The notes beneath the pieces are model-generated. The model was not told the DNA's origin. It did no database searches and was given only the letters and a program-made list of their open reading frames with translations. Below are positions 56,734-64,000 of a DNA stretch of 64,000 nt, one piece after another. Source of the stretch: Colwellia sp. (GTDB taxonomy: Bacteria > Pseudomonadota > Gammaproteobacteria > Enterobacterales > Alteromonadaceae). Position 1 is the stretch's first letter, and each line of letters opens with the position of its first letter. The stretch covers positions 1 through 64,000 of the forward strand of contig JABSOZ010000016.1 of the NCBI GenBank assembly GCA_013215295.1, written 5' to 3'. The position numbers and the translations under genes were made by a program.

Positions 56734-56757
56734 TAAATTCTCTATAGTGGTTGAGAA

Positions 56758-56857
56758 ACTTAACAAATCATTCAAACCAGGCAAATAACAGTTGGTGATT
56801 AGCTCATACGTCGCCTTTTAAGATAAAAATTGTTTGCATCTTAATGGTACATTAGGT
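56758..56857 (+). repeat. attC-60, degenerate R'
   Basis: ACTTAAC as R'', L'' AAATCATTCAAACCAGGC, stem CAGTTGGTGATT / TTTTAAGATAAAAATTG, L' CATCTTAATGGTAC, R' ATTAGGT. Confidence 0.78.
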
Positions 56858-56920
56858 TTTACATTCTATTTGAGAGTGTATTGTCATCAACTAATTTTAT
56901 ATGGATATAGGTATTAAATT

Positions 56921-57325
56921 ATGGGTACAGTTAAATCTAGAGAAGAGTTATCCTTCTTTTTGTTAAGATGTATTACTGGAGTGATCATTGCGAGTCATGG
57001 TTGGCATCGTCTTTTAACTGGAGGTTATGAACCTTTTGGTGGTTGGTTAACGGGTGAAGGTTTTCCTTTTGGTCTTTGGATTGCTTTGGGTATTACCCTC
57101 TTTGAAATTATAGGTTCAGTTTTTTTGGTAGCGGGTAAAAAATTACCCTATATTTGTACAACCTATATTCTGATATATTTTACTGGTTTAATTCTAGTAC
57201 ATTTACCCCATGGGTGGTTTGTTGTTGGTTCAGGCTCTAATGGAATTGAGTACAGCGTTTTGTTAATAGCCTCACTTTTCTGTATTGGTTATCCTGAGAT
57301 TAATAAACCGGCAAAATCAGCTTGA
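56921..57325 (+). CDS. DoxX-family membrane protein
   Basis: A 134-residue, four-helix DoxX-like protein. SFFLLRCITGVIIASHGWHR (residues 10-29), then FGLWIALGITLFEIIGSVFLVAG (about 50-72), the conserved E in the second helix, and LVHLPHGWFVVGSGSNGIEY (about 97-116) with the typical H..NGWF-like motif. The family takes part in oxidative-stress and sulfur chemistry in some bacteria. It may share a cassette with the XRE regulator downstream, as no attC lies between them. Confidence 0.87.
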   Translation: MGTVKSREELSFFLLRCITGVIIASHGWHRLLTGGYEPFGGWLTGEGFPFGLWIALGITLFEIIGSVFLVAGKKLPYICTTYILIYFTGLILVHLPHGWFVVGSGSNGIEYSVLLIASLFCIGYPEINKPAKSA

Positions 57326-57417
57326 TATAAATGTTAATTATACATTTAGTTTTGCAGCTAAACCAAAACTCGTATCAATTGAGCAAAAAGATTAGCCCTA
57401 AATCCCGCGATATACGT

Positions 57418-57472
57418 ATATGTCACATTTGTGTCGTAGACAAATATAGGAATGTCACATACATGACGTTTT
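57418..57472. promoter_or_regulatory. direct repeats upstream of the XRE regulator
   Basis: ATATGTCACATTTGTG near 57419 and GGAATGTCACATACATG near 57451 share ATGTCACAT. TTTGTGTC-GTA-GACAAA between them is a partial palindrome. They lie 60-110 bases upstream of the regulator gene and could be its operators or promoter elements. Confidence 0.35.
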
Positions 57473-57526
57473 AAAAAAGGTGTTTCTTCGTAATAGTCAT
57501 CGTACTATTTAACATGAGGAAATATT

Positions 57527-57961
57527 ATGGATATGCAATTAAACGTAGAAAAATTAAAGCAGCAAAGAAACACTCGCGCATGGACTCAGAGCCATTTAGC
57601 GGAAGTAGCAGATATTAGTCTTAGAACTATCCAAAGAATAGAGAAGTCTGGTATAGCTTCACAAGAATCTGCTCAATCAATTTGTGCAGCATTTGGGATA
57701 ACAGTTGAACACCTTTTAGAAAATCCTGATAATAGCGGATCGAAAAAGTCGCTAACACCCTTCAAGAAAACCAAATATAATCCTAAATTTTTAATACCTG
57801 CAATAGTCACATTTGGGCTTTCTATGTCCTTTAAATTCAATGCTGATGAAGCAGTGTGGTTGTGGGAAAGTGAGCCAGAAATAGGTATTTCGTTTGGTAT
57901 TGTTTCAATATCTTTATGGGCGCTGTTATTTTATAAATCAGGGCAGAGTAGAAACGTATAA
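57527..57961 (+). CDS. XRE-family regulator with membrane helices
   Basis: A 144-residue protein. Residues 7-66 form an XRE helix-turn-helix (VEKLKQQRNTRAWTQSHLAE, VADISLRTIQRIEKSG, AQSICAAFGITVEHLL). After a basic linker there are two hydrophobic helices at about 87-106 and 120-138, so it may be membrane-tethered. It lies 200 bases after the DoxX gene. ATG 57527 follows GAGGA. It possibly regulates itself and the DoxX gene. Confidence 0.85.
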   Translation: MDMQLNVEKLKQQRNTRAWTQSHLAEVADISLRTIQRIEKSGIASQESAQSICAAFGITVEHLLENPDNSGSKKSLTPFKKTKYNPKFLIPAIVTFGLSMSFKFNADEAVWLWESEPEIGISFGIVSISLWALLFYKSGQSRNV

Positions 57962-58016
57962 CAATATTTTAAACAGAAAAACACAGGGGCTACTTGTGAG
58001 ATTTTATGCGTTATTA
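57956..58016 (+). repeat. attC-61, vestigial
   Basis: GTATAACAATATTTTAAAC at the start and TTTTATGCGTTATTA at the end look like the R''-L'' and L'-R' limits of a strongly reduced attC. The interior is unrecognisable. Confidence 0.4.
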
Positions 58017-58070
58017 TGGCGTTTATTCGACTCCTTACAGATTTAATTAATCATTTACGGATATCATTAT

Positions 58071-58799
58071 ATGTCACCAGAAATTCTGAAAGAACTTGCG
58101 CCACATGGTGTTTTACGCGTTGCTATTAACATGTCAAATTTTTTATTAGTAACGGGTCGTGACAAAAAAGGTGATCCTACCGGAGTGTCGCCAGATATGG
58201 CTGCAGAACTTGCCCGACGTCTAGGGGTAGAATTAAGGCTTTTACAATACCAAACACCTGGCAACATAGCAGATGATGCTGGAAATGATGCCTGGGATAT
58301 TTGTAATATTGGCGCTGAACCACAACGTGCTGAAAAGATAGATTTCACAGCTGCGTATTGCGAAATACAAGCTACTTACATGGTACTTGCCAATTCGCCA
58401 TTAAAGACTATCGAGCAAGTTGACAGTACTGGCATCCGAATAGCGGTATCGGCGCGAAGTGCTTACGATCTCTGGTTGGGGCGTAACATCCAAAAGGCAA
58501 AGCTTTTTCGTGCTCAGGGTGTTGACGCTTCGTTCGATCTTTTTATAAACGGTAATTTAGACGCATTAGCGGGTTTACGTCCCCAATTAGTTATAGACGT
58601 TGAAAAAATTGCAGGAGCTAAAATTATTGATGGTCAGTTTACAGCCGTGCAACAAGCTATGGGGTGCCCAAAGGGTAAAGTTTTAGGAGCAACCTACTTG
58701 AAAAAATTTATTGAAGAGACAAAGACGACAGGACTTGTTGAAAACTTAATAGATAAGCATGGCGTGGTTGATCGCCTAACTGTAGCATCTCCTGCTTAG
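58071..58799 (+). CDS. solute-binding-protein-like protein lacking a signal peptide
   Basis: A 242-residue protein of the SBP_bac_3 fold (amino-acid-type periplasmic binding proteins). GVLRVAINMSNFLLVTGRDK, PTGVSPDMAAELARRLGVEL and WDICNIGAEPQRAEKIDFTA are the canonical first-lobe motifs, and IRIAVSARSAYDLWLGRN begins the second lobe. No signal peptide precedes it at ATG 58071 and no upstream in-frame start adds one, so the product is presumably cytoplasmic. No transporter genes are nearby. Confidence 0.85.
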   Translation: MSPEILKELAPHGVLRVAINMSNFLLVTGRDKKGDPTGVSPDMAAELARRLGVELRLLQYQTPGNIADDAGNDAWDICNIGAEPQRAEKIDFTAAYCEIQATYMVLANSPLKTIEQVDSTGIRIAVSARSAYDLWLGRNIQKAKLFRAQGVDASFDLFINGNLDALAGLRPQLVIDVEKIAGAKIIDGQFTAVQQAMGCPKGKVLGATYLKKFIEETKTTGLVENLIDKHGVVDRLTVASPA

Positions 58800-58872
58800 T
58801 ATTTTGTTGATTACCAAATTAGAATAATTTACATTTTATTAGAAAAACATGAACAGATTGGTGCTACTAAGC

Positions 58873-58967
58873 ACATAACAACTTGTTTAACGAAAAAATA
58901 GTTGGCTATTTTCTCCCTCAGCACTTATTTTTGCCTCCCAATATTTACCAGTTAATGGGAGATATCT
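58873..58967 (+). repeat. attC-62, degenerate
   Basis: R'' ACATAAC, L'' AACTTGTTTAACGAAA, stem TAGTTGGCTATT / TTGCCTCCCAA poor, L' GTTAATGGGA, R' GATATCT. Confidence 0.68.
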
Positions 58968-59038
58968 TTCAGTATCTCTGCAACATTAGTTGATAACTTC
59001 TATAGTTAAATTGTTTTAACCGTTAAAGAGATAAAGTA

Positions 59039-59398
59039 ATGAATTTAGCAAATATAGTACAACGTGGTTGGGAAGCAGTGGGCTCTGGTGATTTTGATAC
59101 ATTAGTCACTGACTATGTTGAAGAAATGACCTTCATCATGCCGGGACAAACTGATGTTTTAAATGGGCGTCAAGCATTCCGTTCTGCTTTAGATGGTCTT
59201 GGGGAAATTCTTCCTCCTGGTTTCGAAATTACTGGGCTTCGTCAGATAGAAGGAGAAAATGAAGTTGTCTCTATTGTTGAGTGGAAGTCCGATAAGATGG
59301 AAGCCTCTCAGTTATCGGTCTTATTCAAGTTTGACGGTGATAAAATTTATGAAGAACGGTGGTTCATAGACACTGAACAATGGAAAAGCCTATTTTAG
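59039..59398 (+). CDS. NTF2/SnoaL-like protein
   Basis: A 119-residue single-domain NTF2-fold protein. IVQRGWEAVGSGDFDTLVTDYVEEMTFIMPGQTDVLNGR is the classic SnoaL start, followed by ALDGLGEILPPGFEITGLRQ, VVSIVEWKSDKMEASQLSVL and FDGDKIYEERWFID. Such proteins often bind small hydrophobic ligands or are isomerases. No signal peptide, unlike the NTF2-like proteins at 7737 and 46092. Confidence 0.87.
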   Translation: MNLANIVQRGWEAVGSGDFDTLVTDYVEEMTFIMPGQTDVLNGRQAFRSALDGLGEILPPGFEITGLRQIEGENEVVSIVEWKSDKMEASQLSVLFKFDGDKIYEERWFIDTEQWKSLF

Positions 59399-59410
59399 AT
59401 GAGTTTAGAC

Positions 59411-59499
59411 ACATAATAATAAACGTATAAAATACAGTTAGCTGTTTAATTTCGTTCCCATTTTTGTCAACTATATTTTCCTTTAAGTAGGCGTTAGGA
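59411..59499 (+). repeat. attC-63, degenerate
   Basis: R'' ACATAAT, L'' AATAAACGTATAAAA, stem CAGTTAGCTG / TTTGTCAACTA, L' CTTTAAGTAGGC, R' GTTAGGA. Confidence 0.75.
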
Positions 59500-59523
59500 T
59501 TAATCCATAGAGAGGAGCATAAC

Positions 59524-59907
59524 TTGAAATTATCGTTAGTCAGTATTCCTGTGCAAAATCCACTTGAAGCTCACGAAATTTACACTTCAAAGTTGGGGTT
59601 TATTACTAAAGAATTTAGCCCAGAACTAAATCTAGCCATAGTTGTTTCATCAGATGATCCTCAAGGTGTATCCATTTTGCTAGAGCCTTGTAAAGGAAGT
59701 TTTGCCGAGAATTATCAAACCTCAGCTTTTCAGGCTAACTTGCCGATAATGATCTTTTCAATTCAAAATGTTGAAACAGAATTAGCAAGGTTAAAGGCAC
59801 TAGGCGTAAAGTTACGTCCTGAATTAAATAATCCTGAATGGGGATTAATGAATATGTTCGAGGACGGTTGTGGAAACATACTGATGCTCGAAGAAAAACA
59901 TGCATAA
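59524..59907 (+). CDS. VOC-family protein
   Basis: A 127-residue VOC-domain protein from TTG 59524 after AGAGGAG. LSLVSIPVQNPLEAHEIYTS is the first beta-alpha unit with YTSKLGF, and GLMNMFEDGCGNILMLEEKH the C-terminal D..GN...L.E motif with metal-site Glu. It resembles the glyoxalase/bleomycin-resistance-like group. Substrate unknown. Confidence 0.85.
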   Translation: MKLSLVSIPVQNPLEAHEIYTSKLGFITKEFSPELNLAIVVSSDDPQGVSILLEPCKGSFAENYQTSAFQANLPIMIFSIQNVETELARLKALGVKLRPELNNPEWGLMNMFEDGCGNILMLEEKHA

Positions 59908-60007
59908 TAATAGCGACCAACTATTGCCATTGAAATTTACCCTTGGTTGTTTTCGTGCCTCAAGCATTTTAGCAAACTATTTTTTTACGGTTATTGCAGC
60001 GTCATGT
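59903..60007 (+). repeat. attC-64, degenerate
   Basis: CATAATAAT at the gene end, GGTTGTTTTCGTGCCTCAAGCATTTTAGCAAACTA as a loop and right stem, GGTTATTGCAGC and GTCATGT as R'. Confidence 0.6.
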
Positions 60008-60072
60008 TTATACGAATAGTATGAAGTACTTTTTAATTATTAAGATACCTGATCGGGTAAAATGAGTATTCA

Positions 60073-60420
60073 ATGCAAGAAAAACTGAAAAAAGCATACA
60101 ATGTAGAATTGGGTGAAGCTATTAAACTGTATAAGTTAAATGAGTTTACTGGTTCTTTTTATCATCTTGAACGTGCTCACATACTAGGTCAGAATTATAT
60201 ATTTCCACATACTAAATCCCATTGGTGGATGCTAAAGATTGGCATAAAGCAGCACAATGTTAAGGATGTATTCGGCCAAGTAACACGGATGCTAGCTTCA
60301 ATATTGTTTTCTAGAATTTGGGTTCCTTCCGGGAATACTGGTGGGGCCAACGTTAATCCAATGAAACCTATGCCTATCCCTGAAGATTTAAAACAAATAC
60401 TGAGTGAAAGTAAAAAATAA
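60073..60420 (+). CDS. DUF3703-family protein
   Basis: A 115-residue protein. YKLNEFTGSFYHLERAHILGQNYIFPHTKSHWWMLKIGIKQ carries the DUF3703 signature (FYHLERAHILGQ....H...H..ML). NTGGANVNPMKPMPIPEDLK is the family's C-terminal G-N-T-G-G stretch. Family members often occur near metal or detoxification genes; function unknown. It is the last cassette gene before the gal locus. Confidence 0.88.
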   Translation: MQEKLKKAYNVELGEAIKLYKLNEFTGSFYHLERAHILGQNYIFPHTKSHWWMLKIGIKQHNVKDVFGQVTRMLASILFSRIWVPSGNTGGANVNPMKPMPIPEDLKQILSESKK

Positions 60421-60515
60421 CATTAGTTTTCAACTCGAACAAAAAAACACTTAGATTTTGCTCTCTCGTCGCCGATTTAACTGATTATATTTAGCCGCTT
60501 AAAACGGTGTTATGA
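60415..60515 (+). repeat. attC-65, last site of the array
   Basis: R'' AAATAAC, TTTTCAACTCGAAC, ACACTTAGATTTTG / TTTAACTGATTA worn stem, L' CCGCTTAAAACGGT, R' GTTATGA. No further attC follows. Confidence 0.72.
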
Positions 60516-60710
60516 AATAGTCAATTATGGCGATTAATGATTGCTCTGTTATTTAGCTCTAAATAACGACATGTTATGAGTTTAAAGAATATGGGTAACT
60601 TTGTAATACAAATGATAAAGCTTCAACCACAGGAACCATTGTCGTTGGAGGCTCAGCTAATATAGGCTTGTCACTAACTGAAGTAGCACTAGCTAAGTTA
60701 ACGATTGTTA
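60516..60710 (+). other. array end / chromosomal junction
   Basis: About 195 bases between the last attC and the repressor gene. GTTATTTA (60548-60555) and TAAATAAC (60560-60567) form an 8-bp inverted repeat with a 4-base loop. A short + strand reading (KASTTGTIVVGGSANIGLSL) near 60620 looks like a gene fragment but has no start or length to support a call. Confidence 0.45.
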
Positions 60711-61721
60711 TTATTTCGCTAGAAAACTTGTTGATTCTCGTTTTACCAGTCTAGGAATGTGTTTATAATTCTTATGCTTAATTGTTACGGCCTGCTCGGT
60801 TAATAATTCAAGCCCTATATTGGCAGCTTGCATTGCCATTTCTTCAATTGGATAATTGAGTGTACTTAGTTTTGGCCTTGAGTATCTTGAAAGTAAAACA
60901 TCATCAAACCCAAGTACCGATATATTTGAAGGAACTTTAAAACCATTATCTTCTAGAGTAGAAATAGTGCCTATTGCCATGGCATCGTTATAAACAAATA
61001 TGGCAGTAAAAGCTTTTCCTGATGCCAGAAGTTTTTGAGTAGCAAGCTCTCCTCCCTGTAAAGTTGGTTCACCATACTCAATTAAGTCACTATCAATATC
61101 AACATCAGCGCACTTAAGTTCTTGTTGAAATCCCTGTAACCTCAGTAGTGGATCGTCTATTTGATGTACACTCGAAATACAGGCAAAATTTTGATGCTCC
61201 AGTGCTAATAAATGTCTAGCGGCAATTTTACCTCCTTCAAAATTATCTAACCATACACAGCGATGTGCTATTTCTTCAATATAACGATCAATGAGTACTA
61301 AGCCTGGGACATTAGTGGCTAATTTAATCAATGCTTGATCGGGTAATTTTTTGCTATGCACCACCATCACATCGCATCTTCTTTCAATGAGTAATTTGAT
61401 AGCTTGCATTTCTGTTTCTGCACTAACTAGCCCAGTGCTTAATAATAATTGTCTATTTCTTTGGCGAGCGACTTGCTCAACACCATGAGCTAAAGAGGCG
61501 AAAAATGGATCAACTAGATCAGGTATAACAACCCCTAGTGTCGTGCTTTTTTGAGTAACTAAAGCACGAGCATTGGCATTAGGGGTGTAGTTCAAGTCTT
61601 TCATCACCTTTGATACTTTATCAATGGTTTTTTGACTGACTTTAGGTCCGTTATTTAATACACGTGATACGGAGGCTACCGAAACACCTGATATACGTGC
61701 TACATCTTTGATCGTTGCCAT
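60711..61721 (-). CDS. galR: LacI/GalR-family repressor of the gal genes
   Basis: A 336-residue LacI-family regulator. The N-terminal helix-turn-helix and hinge is TIKDVARISGVSVASVSRVLNN (residues 3-24) with NYTPNANARALV after it. The rest is the periplasmic-binding-protein-like sensor (TLGVVIPDLVDPFFASLAHG, AIFVYNDAMAIGTISTLEDN, GFDDVLLSRYSRPKLSTLNY). It is divergent from galT with a perfect operator in between, so it most likely represses the galactose genes and itself. The name rests on family plus context. Confidence 0.85.
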   Translation of the reverse strand: MATIKDVARISGVSVASVSRVLNNGPKVSQKTIDKVSKVMKDLNYTPNANARALVTQKSTTLGVVIPDLVDPFFASLAHGVEQVARQRNRQLLLSTGLVSAETEMQAIKLLIERRCDVMVVHSKKLPDQALIKLATNVPGLVLIDRYIEEIAHRCVWLDNFEGGKIAARHLLALEHQNFACISSVHQIDDPLLRLQGFQQELKCADVDIDSDLIEYGEPTLQGGELATQKLLASGKAFTAIFVYNDAMAIGTISTLEDNGFKVPSNISVLGFDDVLLSRYSRPKLSTLNYPIEEMAMQAANIGLELLTEQAVTIKHKNYKHIPRLVKRESTSFLAK

Positions 61722-61830
61722 AAGGGGTAATCGTTTAGATTATTAGTTTAAATAAATTAGTCACAACATACACTATATATGGCCTATACATCAAGACACG
61801 CTCATTTTAAAGTAACACTTGCATAGAAAA

Positions 61831-61846
61831 GGGTAAACGTTTACCC
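61831..61846. promoter_or_regulatory. LacI/GalR-type operator
   Basis: GGGTAAACGTTTACCC is a perfect 16-bp palindrome centred on CG, the usual LacI-family operator form, 20 bases upstream of the galT start. A second half-site-like TACGTTTACG follows at 61854-61863. Confidence 0.85.
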
Positions 61847-61866
61847 TTTATTGTACGTTTACGATA

Positions 61867-62928
61867 ATGACTGATTTATGCTCTATGACTATCGAATTTG
61901 ACCCAACTGAACATCCCCATCGACGATATAATCCCCTAATCGATGAGTGGGTTTTGGTTTCTCCTCACCGGGCAAAGCGACCTTGGCAAGGACAGGTGGA
62001 AAAGCTTGATGAACAAGAAAGACCTGCGTATGACAAAGAATGCTTTTTATGCGCGGGAAATACCCGGATAAATGGTGAAGTCAATGATGACTATAAAGAT
62101 ACTTTTGTCTTCACCAATGATTTTGCAGCAATGAAGCAAGGTACTCCTATTTCTACAAGTGATGATCCACTTTTTAAAATGGCCACAGAGCAAGGTGAGA
62201 GCAGAGTTATTTGTTTTTCACCTGATCATAGTAAAACCTTGCCTCAACTATCAGTGAAGGAAATTTCAAGCGTTGTTGATACATGGCAACAGCAGTGTGC
62301 TGAGTTAGGCGAAACGTATTTAAATGTACAAGTATTTGAAAATAAAGGCAGTGTGATGGGGTGTTCTAACCCTCATCCTCATGGACAGATATGGGCGCAG
62401 CAACAATTGCCGACCTTAGTGATGAAAAAACAAAAGGCGCAACAAGCTTACTTGAAGCAATACGGCAGTAATTTATTGCAAGATTATGTGGTAAGAGAAA
62501 TAGAAAATAAAGAACGACAAGTCGTGATAAATGATGATTGGCTGGTTGTTGTCCCATATTGGGCCACATGGCCGTTTGAAACCTTACTCGTACCACGCTT
62601 TACTGTGACACGTATCACTGAACTTAATGCCCAACAAAAACAGTCTCTCGCGGATATTCTTAAACAAATCACTGTTAAATATGACAACTTATTTGAGTGC
62701 TCCTTTCCTTATTCAATGGGTTGGCATGGTGCACCTTTTGATGGACAACAACACGATGAATGGACATTGCATGCGAGCTTCTTCCCGCCACTATTAAGAT
62801 CTGCCACCGTCCGTAAATTTATGGTGGGTTATGAAATGATGGCTGAAGCGCAACGAGATCTTACCGCAGAGCAAGCAGCGAAAAGACTACGTAATGTGTC
62901 AGACATTCATTATAAAGAGCAAACTTGA
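61867..62928 (+). CDS. galT: galactose-1-phosphate uridylyltransferase
   Basis: A 353-residue GalT. It exchanges UMP between UDP-glucose and galactose-1-phosphate in the Leloir pathway. The covalent His is in [14 protein letters not shown] (H-P-H, about residues 160-173). [27 protein letters not shown] at the N-terminus and CFLCAGNTR (zinc-binding C-x-x-C) are family signatures. The true start may be ATG 61885 ([11 protein letters not shown]), which matches homologues better. Its stop overlaps the galK start (TGATG). Confidence 0.93.
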   Translation: MTDLCSMTIEFDPTEHPHRRYNPLIDEWVLVSPHRAKRPWQGQVEKLDEQERPAYDKECFLCAGNTRINGEVNDDYKDTFVFTNDFAAMKQGTPISTSDDPLFKMATEQGESRVICFSPDHSKTLPQLSVKEISSVVDTWQQQCAELGETYLNVQVFENKGSVMGCSNPHPHGQIWAQQQLPTLVMKKQKAQQAYLKQYGSNLLQDYVVREIENKERQVVINDDWLVVVPYWATWPFETLLVPRFTVTRITELNAQQKQSLADILKQITVKYDNLFECSFPYSMGWHGAPFDGQQHDEWTLHASFFPPLLRSATVRKFMVGYEMMAEAQRDLTAEQAAKRLRNVSDIHYKEQT

Positions 62929-64000
62929 TGACAAAGCAATTTGTAGAACAACAAAACTCTGATCAAAAAGTATTTGCCAAAATTATATTTGAACAACAAT
63001 TTGAGCATTCAGCTGAACTTGTTTGTCATGCGCCAGCTCGGGTCAACTTAATTGGCGATCATACTGATTATAATGACGGTTTTGTACTGCCTGCTGCGAT
63101 TAACTACGGCACTACTATTGCGGCTTCTGCTCGTGAAGACAATCTTGTCAAAGTGTACGCCCATGACTGTGCCGAAGAGACTAATGAATTCAGCCTCAAT
63201 GAAATAACATTTGATGAAGAGATGATGTGGAGCAATTATGTTAAAGGCACGTTGCAAGCATTAATGAACAAACATCCTGAAATTAAAGGCGCCAACCTAG
63301 TCGTTACGGGTAATGTACCGCAAGGTGCTGGTTTAAGCTCTTCTGCCAGTTTCGAAATCGCCATTTTAAAAGCGTTTACTCAGCTTTATCAATTAGATTT
63401 AAATGGCATTAATGCCGCACTAATAGGGCAGCAAGCTGAAAATGACTTTGTTGGCTGTAACTGCGGCATCATGGATCAACTTATCTCTGCCATGGGACAG
63501 CAAGGTCATGCCATGTTACTTGATTGCAAAGATTTATCTTTTGAAGATGCGCCTATTCCAGATAACTTAACGCTATTTATTGTTAATTCAAACGTAAAAC
63601 GTGGCTTAGTTGAAAGTGCTTATAACTTAAGACGTCAGCAATGTGAGGATGTGGCAAGCCATTTTGGTGTTTCCGCATTGCGTGATGTAACCCTAGAACA
63701 ACTCAATTCAGCTCAAGATAAAATCGATCCGGTATTATTTAAGCGTGCTCGACACGTTATTACTGAAAACTTACGTGTAGTCACTACGTTAAAGGCACTT
63801 AAAAATAATGATATGGCAACGATTAGTGTGGCAATGAAAGAATCCCATGCGTCATTGCGGGACGACTTTGAAGTGACCACCAAGGAAATGGATGGCTTGG
63901 TTGATATCATCGATAGCGTTTTAGGCACTAATGGTGGTGTTCGTATGACAGGTGGCGGTTTTGGTGGTTGTGTTGTTGCCTTAGTACCGACAGTTATGGT
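62928..64000 (+). CDS. galK: galactokinase, truncated by window end
   Basis: About 357 codons of a galactokinase; the last 20-30 are outside the window. It phosphorylates galactose with ATP. APARVNLIGDHTDYNDGFVLPAAIN (from about residue 36) is the galactokinase signature, GNVPQGAGLSSSASFEIAIL (about 128-147) the GHMP-kinase ATP loop, CGIMDQ carries the catalytic Asp, and VRMTGGGFGGCVVAL near the end is motif 3. It starts at ATG 62928, overlapping the galT stop codon by one base, so the two are translationally coupled. Confidence 0.95.
   Translation, partial: MTKQFVEQQNSDQKVFAKIIFEQQFEHSAELVCHAPARVNLIGDHTDYNDGFVLPAAINYGTTIAASAREDNLVKVYAHDCAEETNEFSLNEITFDEEMMWSNYVKGTLQALMNKHPEIKGANLVVTGNVPQGAGLSSSASFEIAILKAFTQLYQLDLNGINAALIGQQAENDFVGCNCGIMDQLISAMGQQGHAMLLDCKDLSFEDAPIPDNLTLFIVNSNVKRGLVESAYNLRRQQCEDVASHFGVSALRDVTLEQLNSAQDKIDPVLFKRARHVITENLRVVTTLKALKNNDMATISVAMKESHASLRDDFEVTTKEMDGLVDIIDSVLGTNGGVRMTGGGFGGCVVALVPTVM

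Noticed and set aside
1-60515. CRISPR array or tandem repeat locus
   Set aside because: The repeats are 95-102 bp, palindromic, separated by whole genes, and end in GTTRRRY; there are no short uniform spacers or cas genes.
62366-62687. minus-strand open frames over galT
   Set aside because: They are shadows of galT, whose HPHGQ active site and full-length frame are clear.

Overview
The window is AT-rich bacterial DNA dominated by a chromosomal (sedentary) integron. Short genes, almost all on the + strand, are separated by about 65 copies of a ~95-102 bp imperfect inverted repeat. Each repeat opens with a RYYYAAC-like box (usually TAACAAGCC.CTCAAGCAGGAC), has an inner AGTTGGCTAG...TTAGCCAACT stem, and closes with CCTCTTAGTGGGGCGTTRRRY. 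These are attC sites, and the genes are gene cassettes. Codon use, lipoprotein and signal-peptide style, a Bcr/CflA exporter, an MltF-like lytic transglycosylase and the galR-galT-galK locus fit a marine gammaproteobacterium (Alteromonadales or Vibrionales type). The genus cannot be read from the window. No integron integrase (intI) is present. From cassette orientation it should lie to the left of position 1.

Layout. 1-7.4 kb is array segment A: a Phd/ParE toxin-antitoxin cassette, two related ORF-less cassettes, a flavodoxin-fold reductase, a MAPEG protein, a serine hydrolase, a lipoprotein, and IS30 and IS110-type remnants that disrupt attC sites. 7.4-20.9 kb is a block without good attC sites: an NTF2-like gene, a 700-residue MltF-like protein (minus strand), a GNAT/VOC/GFA trio that looks like eroded cassettes, an ECF sigma-factor operon (minus), a serine hydrolase, a DUF3667 protein, an AlkB-like dioxygenase, a Bcr/CflA exporter and a lipoprotein amidohydrolase. 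20.9-60.5 kb is array segment B with about 54 attC sites and about 60 genes or gene remnants: secreted and lipid-anchored proteins, small membrane proteins, VOC and NTF2-fold proteins, reductases, acetyl- and methyltransferases, LysE exporters and regulators. Segment B also contains a complete IS110/IS1111-type element inserted inside an attC. From about 51 kb rightwards the attC sites and some genes become degenerate, as expected for the oldest end of an array. 60.5-64 kb is the chromosomal flank: a LacI/GalR repressor facing away from galT-galK, with a perfect operator palindrome between them.

How the parts work together. Most cassettes carry a single promoterless-looking gene with its own Shine-Dalgarno sequence (often with a TTG or GTG start) just after an attC. 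A few cassettes are self-contained regulated units: a TetR gene divergent from a MAPEG gene over a 13-bp-arm palindrome, AraC plus VOC, a toxin-antitoxin pair, and a minus-strand hydrolase. Several cassettes are visibly related (NTF2-like pair, VOC pair, GFA pair, LysE pair, MAPEG pair, a duplicated four-helix membrane protein of which one copy is broken). This suggests repeated capture and duplication. The most notable observations are the attC-targeting IS with a guide-like match to its target in its own non-coding region, the ORF-less cassette family, the very short deleted attC sites, and the split array.
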